From Planctomyces sp. SH-PL62 (GTDB lineage Bacteria; Planctomycetota; Planctomycetia; Planctomycetales; Planctomycetaceae), in assembly GCA_945893045.1 (NCBI GenBank), contig CAMDEA010000068.1, positions 1 to 40,623 of the forward strand: a stretch of DNA of 40,623 bases, read 5' to 3'. Numbering within the stretch: position 1 is the stretch's first letter; the number at the start of each line of letters is the position of its first letter. Both the position numbers and the translations under genes were made by a program. A model generated the notes under the pieces. That model worked only from the letters and a program-made list of their open reading frames with translations, was not told where the DNA came from and made no database searches. Below are positions 26,221-35,040 of this stretch, piece after piece.

Positions 26221-27700
26221 CGCAAGCGATCGCAGCAGTCGAGAAGTAGTTCGGACGCCTACGTCCGGACGACCGGACGTAGGCGTCCGGTCTACGAATT
26301 CGCTCACACGTCGGCAAATGCTGGCGGCGTCGGGGTTGGGCTTCGGTACGCTCGCACTGCGAGCGCTCACGCATGAAGAAGCGTCCGCAGCCGAACGAGC
26401 CGCTGGCCTCGCACCTCAGCAACCACACTTCGATCCGCGTGCAAAGTCCGTCGTGATGCTCGTGCAAAACGGTGGTCCGAGTCAGATGGACCTGCTGGAC
26501 CCAAAACCGGAACTCACGAAACGGGCCGGCCAGACGATGTCGGTCGAGACGTTTCAGATGGGGAACTCCGACAAGCTGATGGCCTCGCCGCTGAAGTTCC
26601 GCAAGTACGGCGAGAGCGGAATCGAGATGTCCACGCTGCTGCCGCACCTCGGATCGTTGGCGGATGAGCTGTGCCTGGTGCGGTCGATGTATTCGGAGCA
26701 CAACAATCACACGGAAGCGCTGGTGATGCTCAATACCGGCAAGATCTTTCCGGGACGGCCGGCGCTGGGTTCGTGGGTGAGCTACGGACTCGGCACCGAG
26801 AACCGCAGCCTGCCGGGGTACATCGTGCTCCGCGATCCGGAGGGCTACAACACAAGTGGCACGTTGCTGTGGCAGAACGGCTGGCTGCCGGCAACTTATC
26901 GCGGCACGGAAGTCGCGACTCAGGGAACGCCGGTCGTCAACTTGCAACCCGCGACGCCGATCGCGCCGGCGGTGCAGCGCGACAAGCTCGACTTGCTGGC
27001 GAAGCTCAACGAAGAACATCGGCGACAGTTCCCGTTCGACGCCGAACTGGAGACGCGCATCCGTAACTACGAACTGGCCGCGCGGATGCAGCTTGTGGCC
27101 GGCGAGTTGCTCGACCTGTCGAAGGAGTCGGCCGACACGCGCAAGCTGTACGGCCTCGACGATCCCGAAACGGCCGGCTACGGACTGCGCTGCTTGATGG
27201 CGCGACGGTTGATTGAAAGCGGCGTGCGGTTCGTGCAAGTCTTCCCCCCAGTCAAACCGCAGTTCCAACCGTGGGACGCGCACGGCAACACGAAGACCGA
27301 GAACGAAGCGATCTGCCGCAAGTGCGATCTGCCGTCGGCCGGCTTGATCCGCGATCTGAAACAGCGGGGTTTGCTCGACAGCACGATCGTGCTCTGGTCG
27401 GGCGAGTTCGGCCGCTTGCCGGTTTCTCAAAACGGCACCGGCCGCGATCACAATCGCAATGCCTTCACCGCGATCCTCGCGGGGGGCGGCTTCAAACCAG
27501 GCCACGTCCACGGCGCGACCGATGAAGTCGGCTACCGCGCGGCTGAAAACCGTGTCGGAGTGCCCGACCTGCACGCGACGATTCTGCATCAACTCGGACT
27601 CGATCACGATCGGCTCACCTACCATCACCACGGCAACGACGAGACGCTGACCGACTCGCGCGTCACTGAAGCGCGCATCGTGAAGGAGTTGATCGCATGA
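26210..27700 (+). CDS. DUF1501 (sulfatase-like) protein with palindrome-encoded N-terminus
   Basis: The ATG at 26210 overlaps the last 11 bases of the PSD1 gene and gives 496 residues. Residues 12-31 (VVRTPTSG then RPDVGVRSTNS) are encoded by a palindrome at 26246-26295. Directly after it comes the Tat-like signal LTRRQMLAASGLGFGTLAL, so the insert lies ahead of the twin arginines. The mature part shows DUF1501 hallmarks: VVMLVQNGGPSQMDLLDPKP, HTEALVMLNTGKIFPGRPA, LWSGEFGRLP, GRDHNRNAFTAILAGGG and the His-rich LTYHHHGNDETLTD. The family is in the alkaline phosphatase/sulfatase-like group and commonly partners PSD1 proteins. A function is not known. A later start would remove the arginine pair. 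Confidence 0.9.
   Translation: MSRNASDRSSREVVRTPTSGRPDVGVRSTNSLTRRQMLAASGLGFGTLALRALTHEEASAAERAAGLAPQQPHFDPRAKSVVMLVQNGGPSQMDLLDPKPELTKRAGQTMSVETFQMGNSDKLMASPLKFRKYGESGIEMSTLLPHLGSLADELCLVRSMYSEHNNHTEALVMLNTGKIFPGRPALGSWVSYGLGTENRSLPGYIVLRDPEGYNTSGTLLWQNGWLPATYRGTEVATQGTPVVNLQPATPIAPAVQRDKLDLLAKLNEEHRRQFPFDAELETRIRNYELAARMQLVAGELLDLSKESADTRKLYGLDDPETAGYGLRCLMARRLIESGVRFVQVFPPVKPQFQPWDAHGNTKTENEAICRKCDLPSAGLIRDLKQRGLLDSTIVLWSGEFGRLPVSQNGTGRDHNRNAFTAILAGGGFKPGHVHGATDEVGYRAAENRVGVPDLHATILHQLGLDHDRLTYHHHGNDETLTDSRVTEARIVKELIA
26246..26295. repeat. REP doublet inside the DUF1501 coding sequence (GTAGTTCGGACG family, copy 1)
   Basis: It begins GTAGTTCGGACGCCTACGTC and ends GACGTAGGCGTCCGGTCTAC. 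The left half folds as TCGGACG-CCTA-CGTCCGG (one mismatch at the base), and the inverted right half as ACCGGACG-CCTA-CGTCCGGT. The same element with a longer spacer is at 35771-35834 in another gene; both are followed by GAATTC. The frame reads GAA GTA GTT, so TAG is not in register. Confidence 0.95.
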
Positions 27701-28641
27701 AACTGAATCGACGCGAATGGGTTTCAACAGTGACGGCGATGGCCGGCTTGAATGCTTTGACGACCGCAGCGTTCGCGGAACCGACTTCGTCGCGAGTGCG
27801 CAATCGCATCGGAGTGTCGACGTATTCCTTCTGGCACTTTCGCGGTGAGCCGGTGGCAATCGAAACCTGCCTCGAACAAGCCGCCGACATGGGTTTTGAC
27901 GGAGTCGAGATTCTGCACGTCCACATGGAAGAGGCAGCCAAGGCCAGCTCGGTAGACAAGCCGCTGTTGCGGCGGTTCAAGCAGCGAGCGTTTTCGCTGG
28001 GCCTGGATTTGATGGGCTTCTCGACGCATCAAGGCTTCGTCACGCCCGATGCTGACAAACGACAGAAAAACATCGAGCACACCGAACGCTGTCTGGAGAT
28101 GGCTTATGAACTCGGCATCCCGACGATCCGCGTCAACACCGGCCGCTGGGGGACGAGCAAGAACTTCGACGAACTGATGGCCAACAAAGGGATCGAGCCG
28201 CGCCTGCCCGGCCACACCGATGACCAAGGCTTTGCTTGGGTGATCGACAGCTTTGAAAAACTGCTGCCGAAAGCCGAAGCGTGCGGCGTGGTAATGGGCC
28301 TCGAAAACCATTGGGGCCTGGGCCGCGAAGCGACGGGTGTGTTGCGAGTCTTGAGCGCGATCAAGTCGCCGTGGCTGCGCGCGACGCTCGATACCGGCAA
28401 CTTTCTCGAAGACATGTACCCGCAGATGGAAGCTCTCGCGCCGCACGCGGTGCTCGTGCAAGCCAAGACTTACTTCGGCGGCGGCGAGTGGTACTCGCTC
28501 GACATCGACTACACCCGCGTCGCCGGCCTCCTCCGCAAAGCCAACTATCGCGGCTACATCTCACTGGAGATGGAAGGCAAGGAAGCTCCGGCGACGGCGA
28601 TTCCGAAGAGCCTCGATCTGTTGCGAAAAGCGTTTTCGTAG
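27697..28641 (+). CDS. Sugar phosphate isomerase/epimerase-type TIM barrel protein, exported
   Basis: The protein has 314 residues and starts with an ATGA overlap with the DUF1501 stop. The N-terminus KLNRREWVSTVTAMAGLNA resembles a Tat-type signal with an arginine pair and cleavage near AFAE. The barrel follows the AP-endonuclease-2/xylose-isomerase-like family: IGVSTYSFW, GFDGVEILHVH, IPTIRVNTGRWG, VVMGLENHWG, ATLDTGNF and YISLEMEGKE, with Glu, Asp and His residues positioned as metal ligands. It would isomerise or epimerise a sugar, or may be non-enzymatic. The place in the PSD1/DUF1501 operon suggests a secreted sugar-related process. The substrate is unknown. Confidence 0.87.
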   Translation: MKLNRREWVSTVTAMAGLNALTTAAFAEPTSSRVRNRIGVSTYSFWHFRGEPVAIETCLEQAADMGFDGVEILHVHMEEAAKASSVDKPLLRRFKQRAFSLGLDLMGFSTHQGFVTPDADKRQKNIEHTERCLEMAYELGIPTIRVNTGRWGTSKNFDELMANKGIEPRLPGHTDDQGFAWVIDSFEKLLPKAEACGVVMGLENHWGLGREATGVLRVLSAIKSPWLRATLDTGNFLEDMYPQMEALAPHAVLVQAKTYFGGGEWYSLDIDYTRVAGLLRKANYRGYISLEMEGKEAPATAIPKSLDLLRKAFS

Positions 28642-28648
28642 GCGGTCT

Positions 28649-30154
28649 TCACAACTGCCGTTCGGCGATGTCGATGGCCTTGAGCAAACCTTTTGCCTTG
28701 TTGAGCGTTTCGTGGAATTCGCTCTCCGGGACGCTGTCGGCGACGATGCCGGCTCCGGCTTGGATGTAAGCGGTGGAGCCTTGCAGGACGAGCGTTCGCA
28801 GGGCGATGCAGGTATCCATGTTGCCGGTGAAGTCGATGTAGCCGACGGCTCCGGCGTAGGGGCCGCGGCGGGTGGGTTCGAGTTCGTCGATGATCTGCAT
28901 CGCGCGGACTTTCGGAGCGCCGCTGACCGTGCCGACGGGCAGGCCGGCTCGCAGGGCGTCGAGCGCGGTCAGGCCGGGGACGAGTTGGCCTTGCACGTTG
29001 GAGGTGATGTGCATGACGTGGCTGTAACGTTCGACGGTCATCACGTCGCTGAGTTTGACGGTGCCGTACTGAGCGACTCGGCCAACGTCGTTGCGGGCGA
29101 GATCGACCAGCATGACGTGCTCGGCTCGCTCTTTCGGATCGGCCAGGAGTTCTTGTTCGAGGCGTTTGTCTTCTTCGTCGGTGGCTCCGCGTTTGCGCGT
29201 GCCGGCGAGCGGGCGGATCGTGACCTCGCCATCCTCGACGCGGACCATGATCTCTGGCGAGCTGCCGACCAACGTCGTGTGCGGCGTCTTCAACAGGAGC
29301 ATGAACGGGCTGGGGTTCACGATTCGCAAGGCGCGGTAGATGTCGAGCGGCGTGGCCTTCGTTTCCAGTTGCAGGCGCTGGCTGATGACCACCTGAAAGA
29401 TGTCTCCGGCGACGATGAATTCCTTGCACTTCTCGACGGCTGCCTCAAACTCAGGCTGCGTGAAGTTGGATTGATAGACCAACTGCGGCTCGCCCGTGAG
29501 GTCGATATCGTTGAGTGTCAGATCAGCCTTGCCGGTTTGCAGTTGCTGGCACGTTTCATCGACGCGGCCGCACGCTTCGTCATACGCCTGCCGTAGATCG
29601 CGGCCCTTCGTGCGGGCATGGCCGACGACCAGAATCGTCTTCTGAACGTGATCGAAGATCACCATGCGGTCGTAAAACGCGAACGACATGTCCGGTAGCT
29701 TGCGGTCGTCATGCGGTGCGTTCGGCAGATGTTCGGCGTAGCGGACGATGTCGTAGCCGGCATACCCGACCGCTCCGCCGCAGAATCGGGGGAGCTTGGG
29801 ATGCGGTGCCGCTCGATAGCCGGCGATCAGCGATTCGAGTTCCTTGAGAGGATCATCGACTTGGCGTCGAGTCTCTCGCTCTGGCCGCCCCTCTTCGCCG
29901 CATTCGGTGAGTGAGACTTCGTGGCCGAACGCTTCCAGACGCAGGAACGGATCGGTGCCGACGAAGCTGTAGCGTCCGATCTTCTCGCCGCCGACGACGC
30001 TCTCAAACAGGAACGCGCATGAGCCCGATTGCAATTTGCAGAAGGCGCTGACCGGCGTCAGCGTGTCGGCGACCAACTGCCGATAGACCGGCACGAGATC
30101 CCCTTGCTGAGCCATGCGGCAGAAGGTGTCGAAGTTGGGGAGATGATTGGGCAT
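28649..30154 (-). CDS. trpE: Anthranilate synthase component I
   Basis: The protein has 501 residues, the typical length. It converts chorismate to anthranilate, with ammonia from a TrpG partner, at the start of tryptophan synthesis. The N-terminal domain holds the feedback-site region FLFESVVGGEKIGRYSFVG. The catalytic domain holds VVISQRLQLETKA, the IRPLAGTRKRG signature, ERAEHVMLVDLARNDVGRV, VERYSHVMHITSNV and LPVGTVSGAPKVRAMQIIDE. No trpG is adjacent, so the amidotransferase subunit must be elsewhere. The gene is convergent with the isomerase gene, seven bases apart, and its leader contains a heptamer repeat array. No leader peptide of Trp codons is evident. Confidence 0.95.
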   Translation of the reverse strand: MPNHLPNFDTFCRMAQQGDLVPVYRQLVADTLTPVSAFCKLQSGSCAFLFESVVGGEKIGRYSFVGTDPFLRLEAFGHEVSLTECGEEGRPERETRRQVDDPLKELESLIAGYRAAPHPKLPRFCGGAVGYAGYDIVRYAEHLPNAPHDDRKLPDMSFAFYDRMVIFDHVQKTILVVGHARTKGRDLRQAYDEACGRVDETCQQLQTGKADLTLNDIDLTGEPQLVYQSNFTQPEFEAAVEKCKEFIVAGDIFQVVISQRLQLETKATPLDIYRALRIVNPSPFMLLLKTPHTTLVGSSPEIMVRVEDGEVTIRPLAGTRKRGATDEEDKRLEQELLADPKERAEHVMLVDLARNDVGRVAQYGTVKLSDVMTVERYSHVMHITSNVQGQLVPGLTALDALRAGLPVGTVSGAPKVRAMQIIDELEPTRRGPYAGAVGYIDFTGNMDTCIALRTLVLQGSTAYIQAGAGIVADSVPESEFHETLNKAKGLLKAIDIAERQL

Positions 30155-30199
30155 GAGGTGTCCTCAAGGTTGCCGCGTCTTGAGGAAGTTGGGGATTGC

Positions 30200-30311
30200 C
30201 AATTGCAACTTGCAAATTGCAAATTGCAAATTGGGAGACGAGACCATGTCAGATGGCAGCACGTCTTGCTCTTCAATTTGCAATTTGCAATTTGCAATTT
30301 TCAATTTGCAA
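30200..30311. repeat. Inverted arrays of the heptamer TTGCAAA
   Basis: Four tandem units of TTGCAAA (the first ending in C) occupy 30203-30230, and five of the complement TTTGCAA (the fourth being TTTTCAA) occupy 30277-30311. The two arrays can pair into a long stem with a loop of about 45 bases. It lies between the divergent trpE and mcsA-like genes, where the promoters of both must be. The heptamer design matches the array at 40125-40270. Confidence 0.9.
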
Positions 30312-30411
30312 TCCTCCCACATCACCGACCACGTTTGACCAAGCACAGGCGACGACTAGAATCCAACTGCCGCGTTCAACGGAGTTTCAGCGGCTTTCTC
30401 TTACGGGTGAC

Positions 30412-30909
30412 ATGATGAAGAAGTGCCGTCGGTGTTCCAAGCCTGCGACTCTGCACATCACCGAGATTCGGAAAGGTGAGGTGCAGCAGCTTCATCTGTG
30501 CGAAACGTGTGCTCAGAAGTATTTAAGCTCCGGCCAGGAGACGGACGAAGACGGCCTGACGCTGAGTTCCGGCGATGAGTCGCTCGATGCCGCCGATGAT
30601 CTGGCCTGCCCGCACTGCGGCATCACGTTTCGCCAGTTTCGGACCCAAGGGCGGCTGGGCTGCCCGCACGACTACAAGGTCTTTGAGACCGAATTGAACG
30701 AGCTGCTCAAGAACATCCACGACGACACGCAGCATTGCGGCAAGGCTCCGCATCAGACCAGCGAGTCGAGCCAGGAACAGTTTCGGCTCATTAAGCTGCG
30801 CAAAGAACTGCAAGCGGCGGTCACGGACGAAGCCTACGAACGCGCGGCGAAACTGCGGGACGAGATTCAGGAAGTCGAGACGAAACTCAAGCCGGCGCAG
30901 CCCAGCTAA
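30412..30909 (+). CDS. McsA-like zinc-finger and UVR-domain protein
   Basis: The frame is open from 30196 through the heptamer array, but the first double ATG at 30412 starts the recognisable protein, MMKKCRRCSKPATLHITEI, with 165 residues. Cysteine pairs follow at C5/C8, C30/C33 and C66/C69, then C84 in RLGCPHDYKVFE where the second cysteine of the fourth pair is replaced by Asp. The C-terminus is a UVR motif (LRKELQAAVTDEAYERAAKLRDEI). In Firmicutes, McsA activates the arginine kinase McsB, but no mcsB gene follows here; a palindrome and a convergent gene do. Confidence 0.85.
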   Translation: MMKKCRRCSKPATLHITEIRKGEVQQLHLCETCAQKYLSSGQETDEDGLTLSSGDESLDAADDLACPHCGITFRQFRTQGRLGCPHDYKVFETELNELLKNIHDDTQHCGKAPHQTSESSQEQFRLIKLRKELQAAVTDEAYERAAKLRDEIQEVETKLKPAQPS

Positions 30910-30937
30910 CAGATTTTTCTGATCTGAGAATAGTTTT

Positions 30938-31049
30938 GTAGGGTGGGACCAGCGGCGTTTCGCTGCGCCGGCCCACCAACAGATGAACAAATCCGGCATC
31001 AAACCGAGATCGGTGGGCCGGCGCTCGAAGCGAGCTTGTCCCACCCTAC
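30938..31049. repeat. REP doublet (REPIN-like), GTAGGGTGGGAC family, copy 2
   Basis: It begins GTAGGGTGGGACCAGCGGCG and ends GAGCTTGTCCCACCCTAC. The inner stems differ from copy 1 (8391-8506) but remain paired. As in copy 1, it lies between two convergent genes, here the McsA-like gene and the FG-GAP gene. Confidence 0.92.
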
Positions 31050-31074
31050 GGAGTTCTTGAGTGAGTCCTAACGA

Positions 31075-34000
31075 TCATCTGCCAAGCCAGAACGCTCTGC
31101 GAAATTGCTCGCGAGTTTGGAAACGCCGCTGATCCTCGCGGTGAATTGGCAAGTCGGGGAACTCGGCCCCGGTGGGATCGGGATAGCCGCGCATGGCTCG
31201 GAACGGCAGCGGTTCGACGTATTGGCCGTAGACCGTGTTGAGGTCCGCGTCTTTGTCGTAGCCGACGTTGTGGATGATGAAGTCACGCTTCCAACCGGGC
31301 GGGAGTTTTGGCGCTTGATCGGCTCGGAATCGAATCGTCACAGCGTCGCCCGCGCCGAGAATCGCGAGCCGATCGTCGGAGTCCTTGAGCAACTCGGTCA
31401 CGTCACCGAAGCGCGTGAACTTGCCCCCCATCGGCGGCCACGGCGCTTCGGTCGTGATTCGCGATGCGTCGTAGCGTTCCGGTCCAAACTCCGGATGCGG
31501 TTGCCGCTCGGAGAAGCCGCGGAACTGCAAGTCCGCGGAGTACAGCGGCAACGGCGTCAGCGTGTGTTCGAGTGGAGCCTCATCGACGGTGAAGAACATT
31601 TCGTCCCAGTAGAGTTCCATGCTGGTGACGATGCGCAGGCGGAAGGGTTGGGATTGACGGCCATCAGCTATCGGCCCACGGCCATCAGCCAGAAGCTGCG
31701 ACAGATCGACGGCCATCGTCTTCGTCTTGCCTCCGGGGAACCCGATGTAAGAAATCGCCTCACGCCACTTCGTCTCCCCCTCTCCCCCTCTCTCGGTCTC
31801 CTTCTCTCCCTCAACCGGCACCCAAATCGACGGCGGCTTCGGACCATCGCGATCCGGGTTCTGAGACAGCGAGACGTTGATCGACGTGTTGGTCGGAAAG
31901 ATCCAGCCGGTGAGAAAGAGCGTGAGATTCTTGGCGTCACTCAAATCGCCGAGATCGAGTTCGATGAAGTGTTCCTCGACCAGTCCCTGTTGAATGATCT
32001 TGTCAAACGCACGCAAGTATTGATCGTCGCGTTTCGCGATCTTGGGCAGCACGTCGCGGCCGCGATGGTCATGAGCGGCGACTGGTGTGTGACGCTTCCG
32101 AACTGGATGCAGTTTGAATTCCGAGATGCTCGGCGGGCCGACTTTCTCGTTGCTGAAGAATTCGACATCGGCCGGATGATCGACTGCCAGCAAGCGGACT
32201 TGGTCGAAGTACGCCGCTTCCCAAAGTTCTTCGGTCAGCATGACGCGGTATTCGCCGTTGGTTTCGCGCATGCGATCGCCGTCGATCTTGAGGTATTCCC
32301 ACTCGCGGGCCGGAGCCAAGACACCTTCGGCAAGTTGCAACCCAATCGGTGCAGCCCACAAGCAATCGGTGTAGAACGCCCATTGCTCGCCGTCCCACGT
32401 GTAAAGGTACGGGCACGAACCTGCGAGCTTCTGTTGAGCGGCAATCGCCTCACCGGCACGCGGGTGGAGCACGTTTTGCGGAATGCCATTCGTCCAGATG
32501 ATCCGCGCGGCATCAACTTGTTTCGCCGAGCCAAGTCCGAAGTGCGTCGATTGCCCTTCGACAATGCGGACGTGCTGCCTGCGTCCCGGCACGTCCGGCA
32601 AGCCGGCCCCGCGCAGTTCGAGCCAACTGCCAACGCCATGAATGTTGGTCCGCTCGGCGTCGCGTTGCGGCTTGCGATCCTTGTCCGCGCGAATCGACAG
32701 GTCGATCCAACCGTTTTTGTTGCCGCCGTCGGTGCGAATCCAAACGGCTCGCTGATCGGTGACGATGAGCACATCTTCGTCGCCATCGGAATCGAAGTCT
32801 CCCAAATGACACGAGGAAATCGTTTGTTGTCGTGTCGGCAACAATCTGTCCGATCCATTCGTTGCCGCCGAGCTTCGGAGATGGCAACGAACCCAAACGC
32901 CTGAAAGATTCCAAGAGAGCACGTCTCGTTCGCCGTCATTATCGAAATCCGCGAGTTCGAATCCTTTCAGATCATGAGCGGCGTCGGCTTCGTATCGTCC
33001 TCCCAAGGTCGCTTCTGTGGCGTGGCCAACGGGAAAAATGGCGTCGGTTCTGCCGACGACGAACGACCATTCCAGCGGCGATGTTTGCAAGTCTCCTAAC
33101 CGCAGCGTGTGCGCTTGGACGACACCGGATTTGTCGGACAGTTCTCGCCACCGCAGCCGACCGTGCGAAATGTTCTCCAGCCAACCTGGCTTCGAGACCT
33201 CCGGCCCGGTCACGAGCACGTCGGTTTGCACATCAAAGTTCCAATCGACGGGCAGCAACACGGTTGGTTTCAGGTCGCTCGGCGGCAGTGCGGATCGGGA
33301 CGAGATATCGACGAACTTGGTGTGTTCGCGGCTGTCATTATTCTGCCAGATCGACATGCCAGTCGACGTCGAGACGATCAAGTCGAGATCGCCATCGTGG
33401 TCGATGTCGGCCGGAGCGATCGCGAGCACGCCGCGCAACGCCTCGAACGACGGCTCTTGCGACAGTGTCTTGAGCGAACGGGTCTTGTTCGATGAGTCGT
33501 AATCGTTCCGCAGAAAGATTGCCCCTTCGTCGCCGTAGACCAGCAAGTCGATGTCGGCGTCTTCGGCCATCGCGGCGGCACCGATGATTTGCTCTTTTTC
33601 GTCGGGAGGCGCTGTCCGTTGCCCGATGAAGCGGTGGTCGTCCGGAGTCTCTTCCGTATCGCGGTCCAAATCGGCGGCGATGAGTTTCGTCAGGCCGCTG
33701 GGAACGACCGCTTCGCACAACGTCACCCAACGCGCCTGCGGATCGTCCGACTGGCCGAACACGATGACCTGACCGTTGAGCAGCACGATCACGTCCCAGC
33801 GGCCATCGAGATCGAAGTCGGCAATCTTCACGTCTCGAATGCCGGCCAGCGGCGGCAGTTGATCGGCAGCGTCGGCTTCTTTGAACGTGACTTCGATCGG
33901 CGCGGCCGTAACGGTCTCTGAGGACTTGGCCGCGTTGCCGTATTGCTTTTGCCACTCCGGCGAGAAGTCAAACAGCACATACTCCAAGGGATGCTTCACG

Positions 34001-34869
34001 ACTCTCTTCATGTCGAGCTTCGTGGCAATCTCAGGCCGCAGCACGTTCGAGACAAGTCGCACGTTACGGATCGCCATGTCCCAATTCTTTTGCTCAACGG
34101 CGACCACGGCTTTGTCGATCAAGTCCGTGATGTTGACGCGGTAATGCTGCTGGACGAATCCGACAAACGGCTGGCTGGTTTCGCGCAAGCGAGTCAGGTT
34201 GAGTTTTGCTTCGTCTTGGCGGCGAGTCACCTGACCGATCGCCAACTCACTGAGCACCCACAAGTTGTCGGAGTTGGCTTTCGCCGCTCGCTGGAGAGCC
34301 GCGAGGCCGCGTGTCTCCAGGTCCGGGTCTTGCCCCCTCTGCGACGCCAAATACACCTCCGCTTCAAAGGCCGCTGCTCCGTTGGAAAAGGTCGCGGCTT
34401 TCTCCAAGTGCTTCACGGCCGAGCGGAACTCACCATGATTCTCGGCCAGTCGCGCGGCGAGCAGATGCGCGATCGGCAACTCCGGTTCCGCCGCCAGCAG
34501 TTTCTCGACAGCGTCGGTCGCTCGGACCAGTCCTCGCTCATAGGCGGCCTGCTCGCGCGTCTTGTCGATTCCTTCTGGCGAGACCGCCAGCACGGCCGCG
34601 ATCGCTCGGTTCCGTCGCACCAGCGGTTCGTTGGGGACCAGCGACTCCAACTCTGTCAGCTTCTCGGCCGACAAATCGAACTGCCCGTTCTCCATCAACG
34701 CGATCGCGTCATTCTTCAGTTCCAAGACATGCACGGGATCGACGTGACCGTTGCCAATTTTTTCGTTGCCAATCGGCCGGCCTCGCAAGACGACGATCGT
34801 GGCCACGCCAGCCACGATCAAGCCGACTACCACCCAATGCCACGGACGAGCTTTGCGTTCTTCAGCCAT
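31075..34869 (-). CDS. Large FG-GAP/ASPIC-UnbV protein with membrane anchor
   Basis: The protein has 1264 residues. One N-terminal membrane helix (WHWVVVGLIVAGVATIVVL) is followed by a TPR-like helical region (about 50-260, with repeats such as PIAHLLAARLAENHGEFRSA). Then come FG-GAP/VCBS calcium-binding repeats with DFDLDGRWDVIVL, DIDHDGDLDLIV, DFDNDGERDVL and DFDSDGDEDVLIV. An ASPIC/UnbV-type segment follows (HFGLGSAKQVDAARIIWTNG), and the C-terminal 400 residues have no family I recognise. Two low-complexity stretches in the C-terminal part are encoded by repeats at 31657-31690 and 31771-31813. It is anchored and probably extracytoplasmic, with a binding or scaffolding role that cannot be named. 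No enzyme motif is seen. Confidence 0.82.
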   Translation of the reverse strand: MAEERKARPWHWVVVGLIVAGVATIVVLRGRPIGNEKIGNGHVDPVHVLELKNDAIALMENGQFDLSAEKLTELESLVPNEPLVRRNRAIAAVLAVSPEGIDKTREQAAYERGLVRATDAVEKLLAAEPELPIAHLLAARLAENHGEFRSAVKHLEKAATFSNGAAAFEAEVYLASQRGQDPDLETRGLAALQRAAKANSDNLWVLSELAIGQVTRRQDEAKLNLTRLRETSQPFVGFVQQHYRVNITDLIDKAVVAVEQKNWDMAIRNVRLVSNVLRPEIATKLDMKRVVKHPLEYVLFDFSPEWQKQYGNAAKSSETVTAAPIEVTFKEADAADQLPPLAGIRDVKIADFDLDGRWDVIVLLNGQVIVFGQSDDPQARWVTLCEAVVPSGLTKLIAADLDRDTEETPDDHRFIGQRTAPPDEKEQIIGAAAMAEDADIDLLVYGDEGAIFLRNDYDSSNKTRSLKTLSQEPSFEALRGVLAIAPADIDHDGDLDLIVSTSTGMSIWQNNDSREHTKFVDISSRSALPPSDLKPTVLLPVDWNFDVQTDVLVTGPEVSKPGWLENISHGRLRWRELSDKSGVVQAHTLRLGDLQTSPLEWSFVVGRTDAIFPVGHATEATLGGRYEADAAHDLKGFELADFDNDGERDVLSWNLSGVWVRCHLRSSAATNGSDRLLPTRQQTISSCHLGDFDSDGDEDVLIVTDQRAVWIRTDGGNKNGWIDLSIRADKDRKPQRDAERTNIHGVGSWLELRGAGLPDVPGRRQHVRIVEGQSTHFGLGSAKQVDAARIIWTNGIPQNVLHPRAGEAIAAQQKLAGSCPYLYTWDGEQWAFYTDCLWAAPIGLQLAEGVLAPAREWEYLKIDGDRMRETNGEYRVMLTEELWEAAYFDQVRLLAVDHPADVEFFSNEKVGPPSISEFKLHPVRKRHTPVAAHDHRGRDVLPKIAKRDDQYLRAFDKIIQQGLVEEHFIELDLGDLSDAKNLTLFLTGWIFPTNTSINVSLSQNPDRDGPKPPSIWVPVEGEKETERGGEGETKWREAISYIGFPGGKTKTMAVDLSQLLADGRGPIADGRQSQPFRLRIVTSMELYWDEMFFTVDEAPLEHTLTPLPLYSADLQFRGFSERQPHPEFGPERYDASRITTEAPWPPMGGKFTRFGDVTELLKDSDDRLAILGAGDAVTIRFRADQAPKLPPGWKRDFIIHNVGYDKDADLNTVYGQYVEPLPFRAMRGYPDPTGAEFPDLPIHREDQRRFQTREQFRRAFWLGR

Positions 34870-34913
34870 GAGACTAATCCTCCTGGGGCGTGCGGCCGTT
34901 CGTGAAACACTCT

Positions 34914-35040
34914 GGCGAGCGGGGCGGCGTCAATGTAGCAGGCACATTCCATGTGCCGTCGGCCCTTCTCTAGCTGACGGCACATGGAATGTGCCTGCTA
35001 CCTTCCCATCCACCGGGGGGCTGACGCCGCCCCGCTCGCC
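34914..35040. repeat. Nested inverted repeats in a divergent promoter region
   Basis: An outer perfect 19-base pair of arms (34914-34932 and 35022-35040, GGCGAGCGGGGCGGCGTCA) encloses a REP doublet at 34935-35001 whose arms are 26 bases, perfect, begin GTAGCAGGCACATTCCATGT and end in CTAC, with a 15-base loop. Each 26-base arm also folds alone as GGCACAT-TCC-ATGTGCC. On the right side, bases 35002-35021 (GCCCCCCGGTG read in reverse) extend the outer arm, but they are missing on the left. The element fills much of the 267 bases between the FG-GAP gene and the divergent asparagine-synthase-like gene. Confidence 0.92.

Noticed and set aside
26189..27859. Long minus-strand open frame (556 codons) opposite the DUF1501 gene
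   Set aside because: The DUF1501 frame has family motifs throughout and overlaps its neighbours correctly; the reverse frame has none.
30200..30311. Heptamer arrays considered as a CRISPR array or iteron origin
   Set aside because: The units are seven bases without unique spacers, there are no cas genes, and the inverted arrangement with a plain loop fits a repeat doublet better than iterons. No replication genes are near.
30155..30411. A tryptophan attenuator in front of trpE
   Set aside because: A seven-base-pair stem (CCTCAAG/CTTGAGG) is near the start, but there is no leader peptide with tandem Trp codons and no T-run, so an attenuator is not supported.
31105..32904. Long plus-strand open frame (599 codons) opposite the FG-GAP gene
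   Set aside because: It is a shadow frame. The minus-strand frame has a membrane anchor and four FG-GAP calcium-binding motifs.
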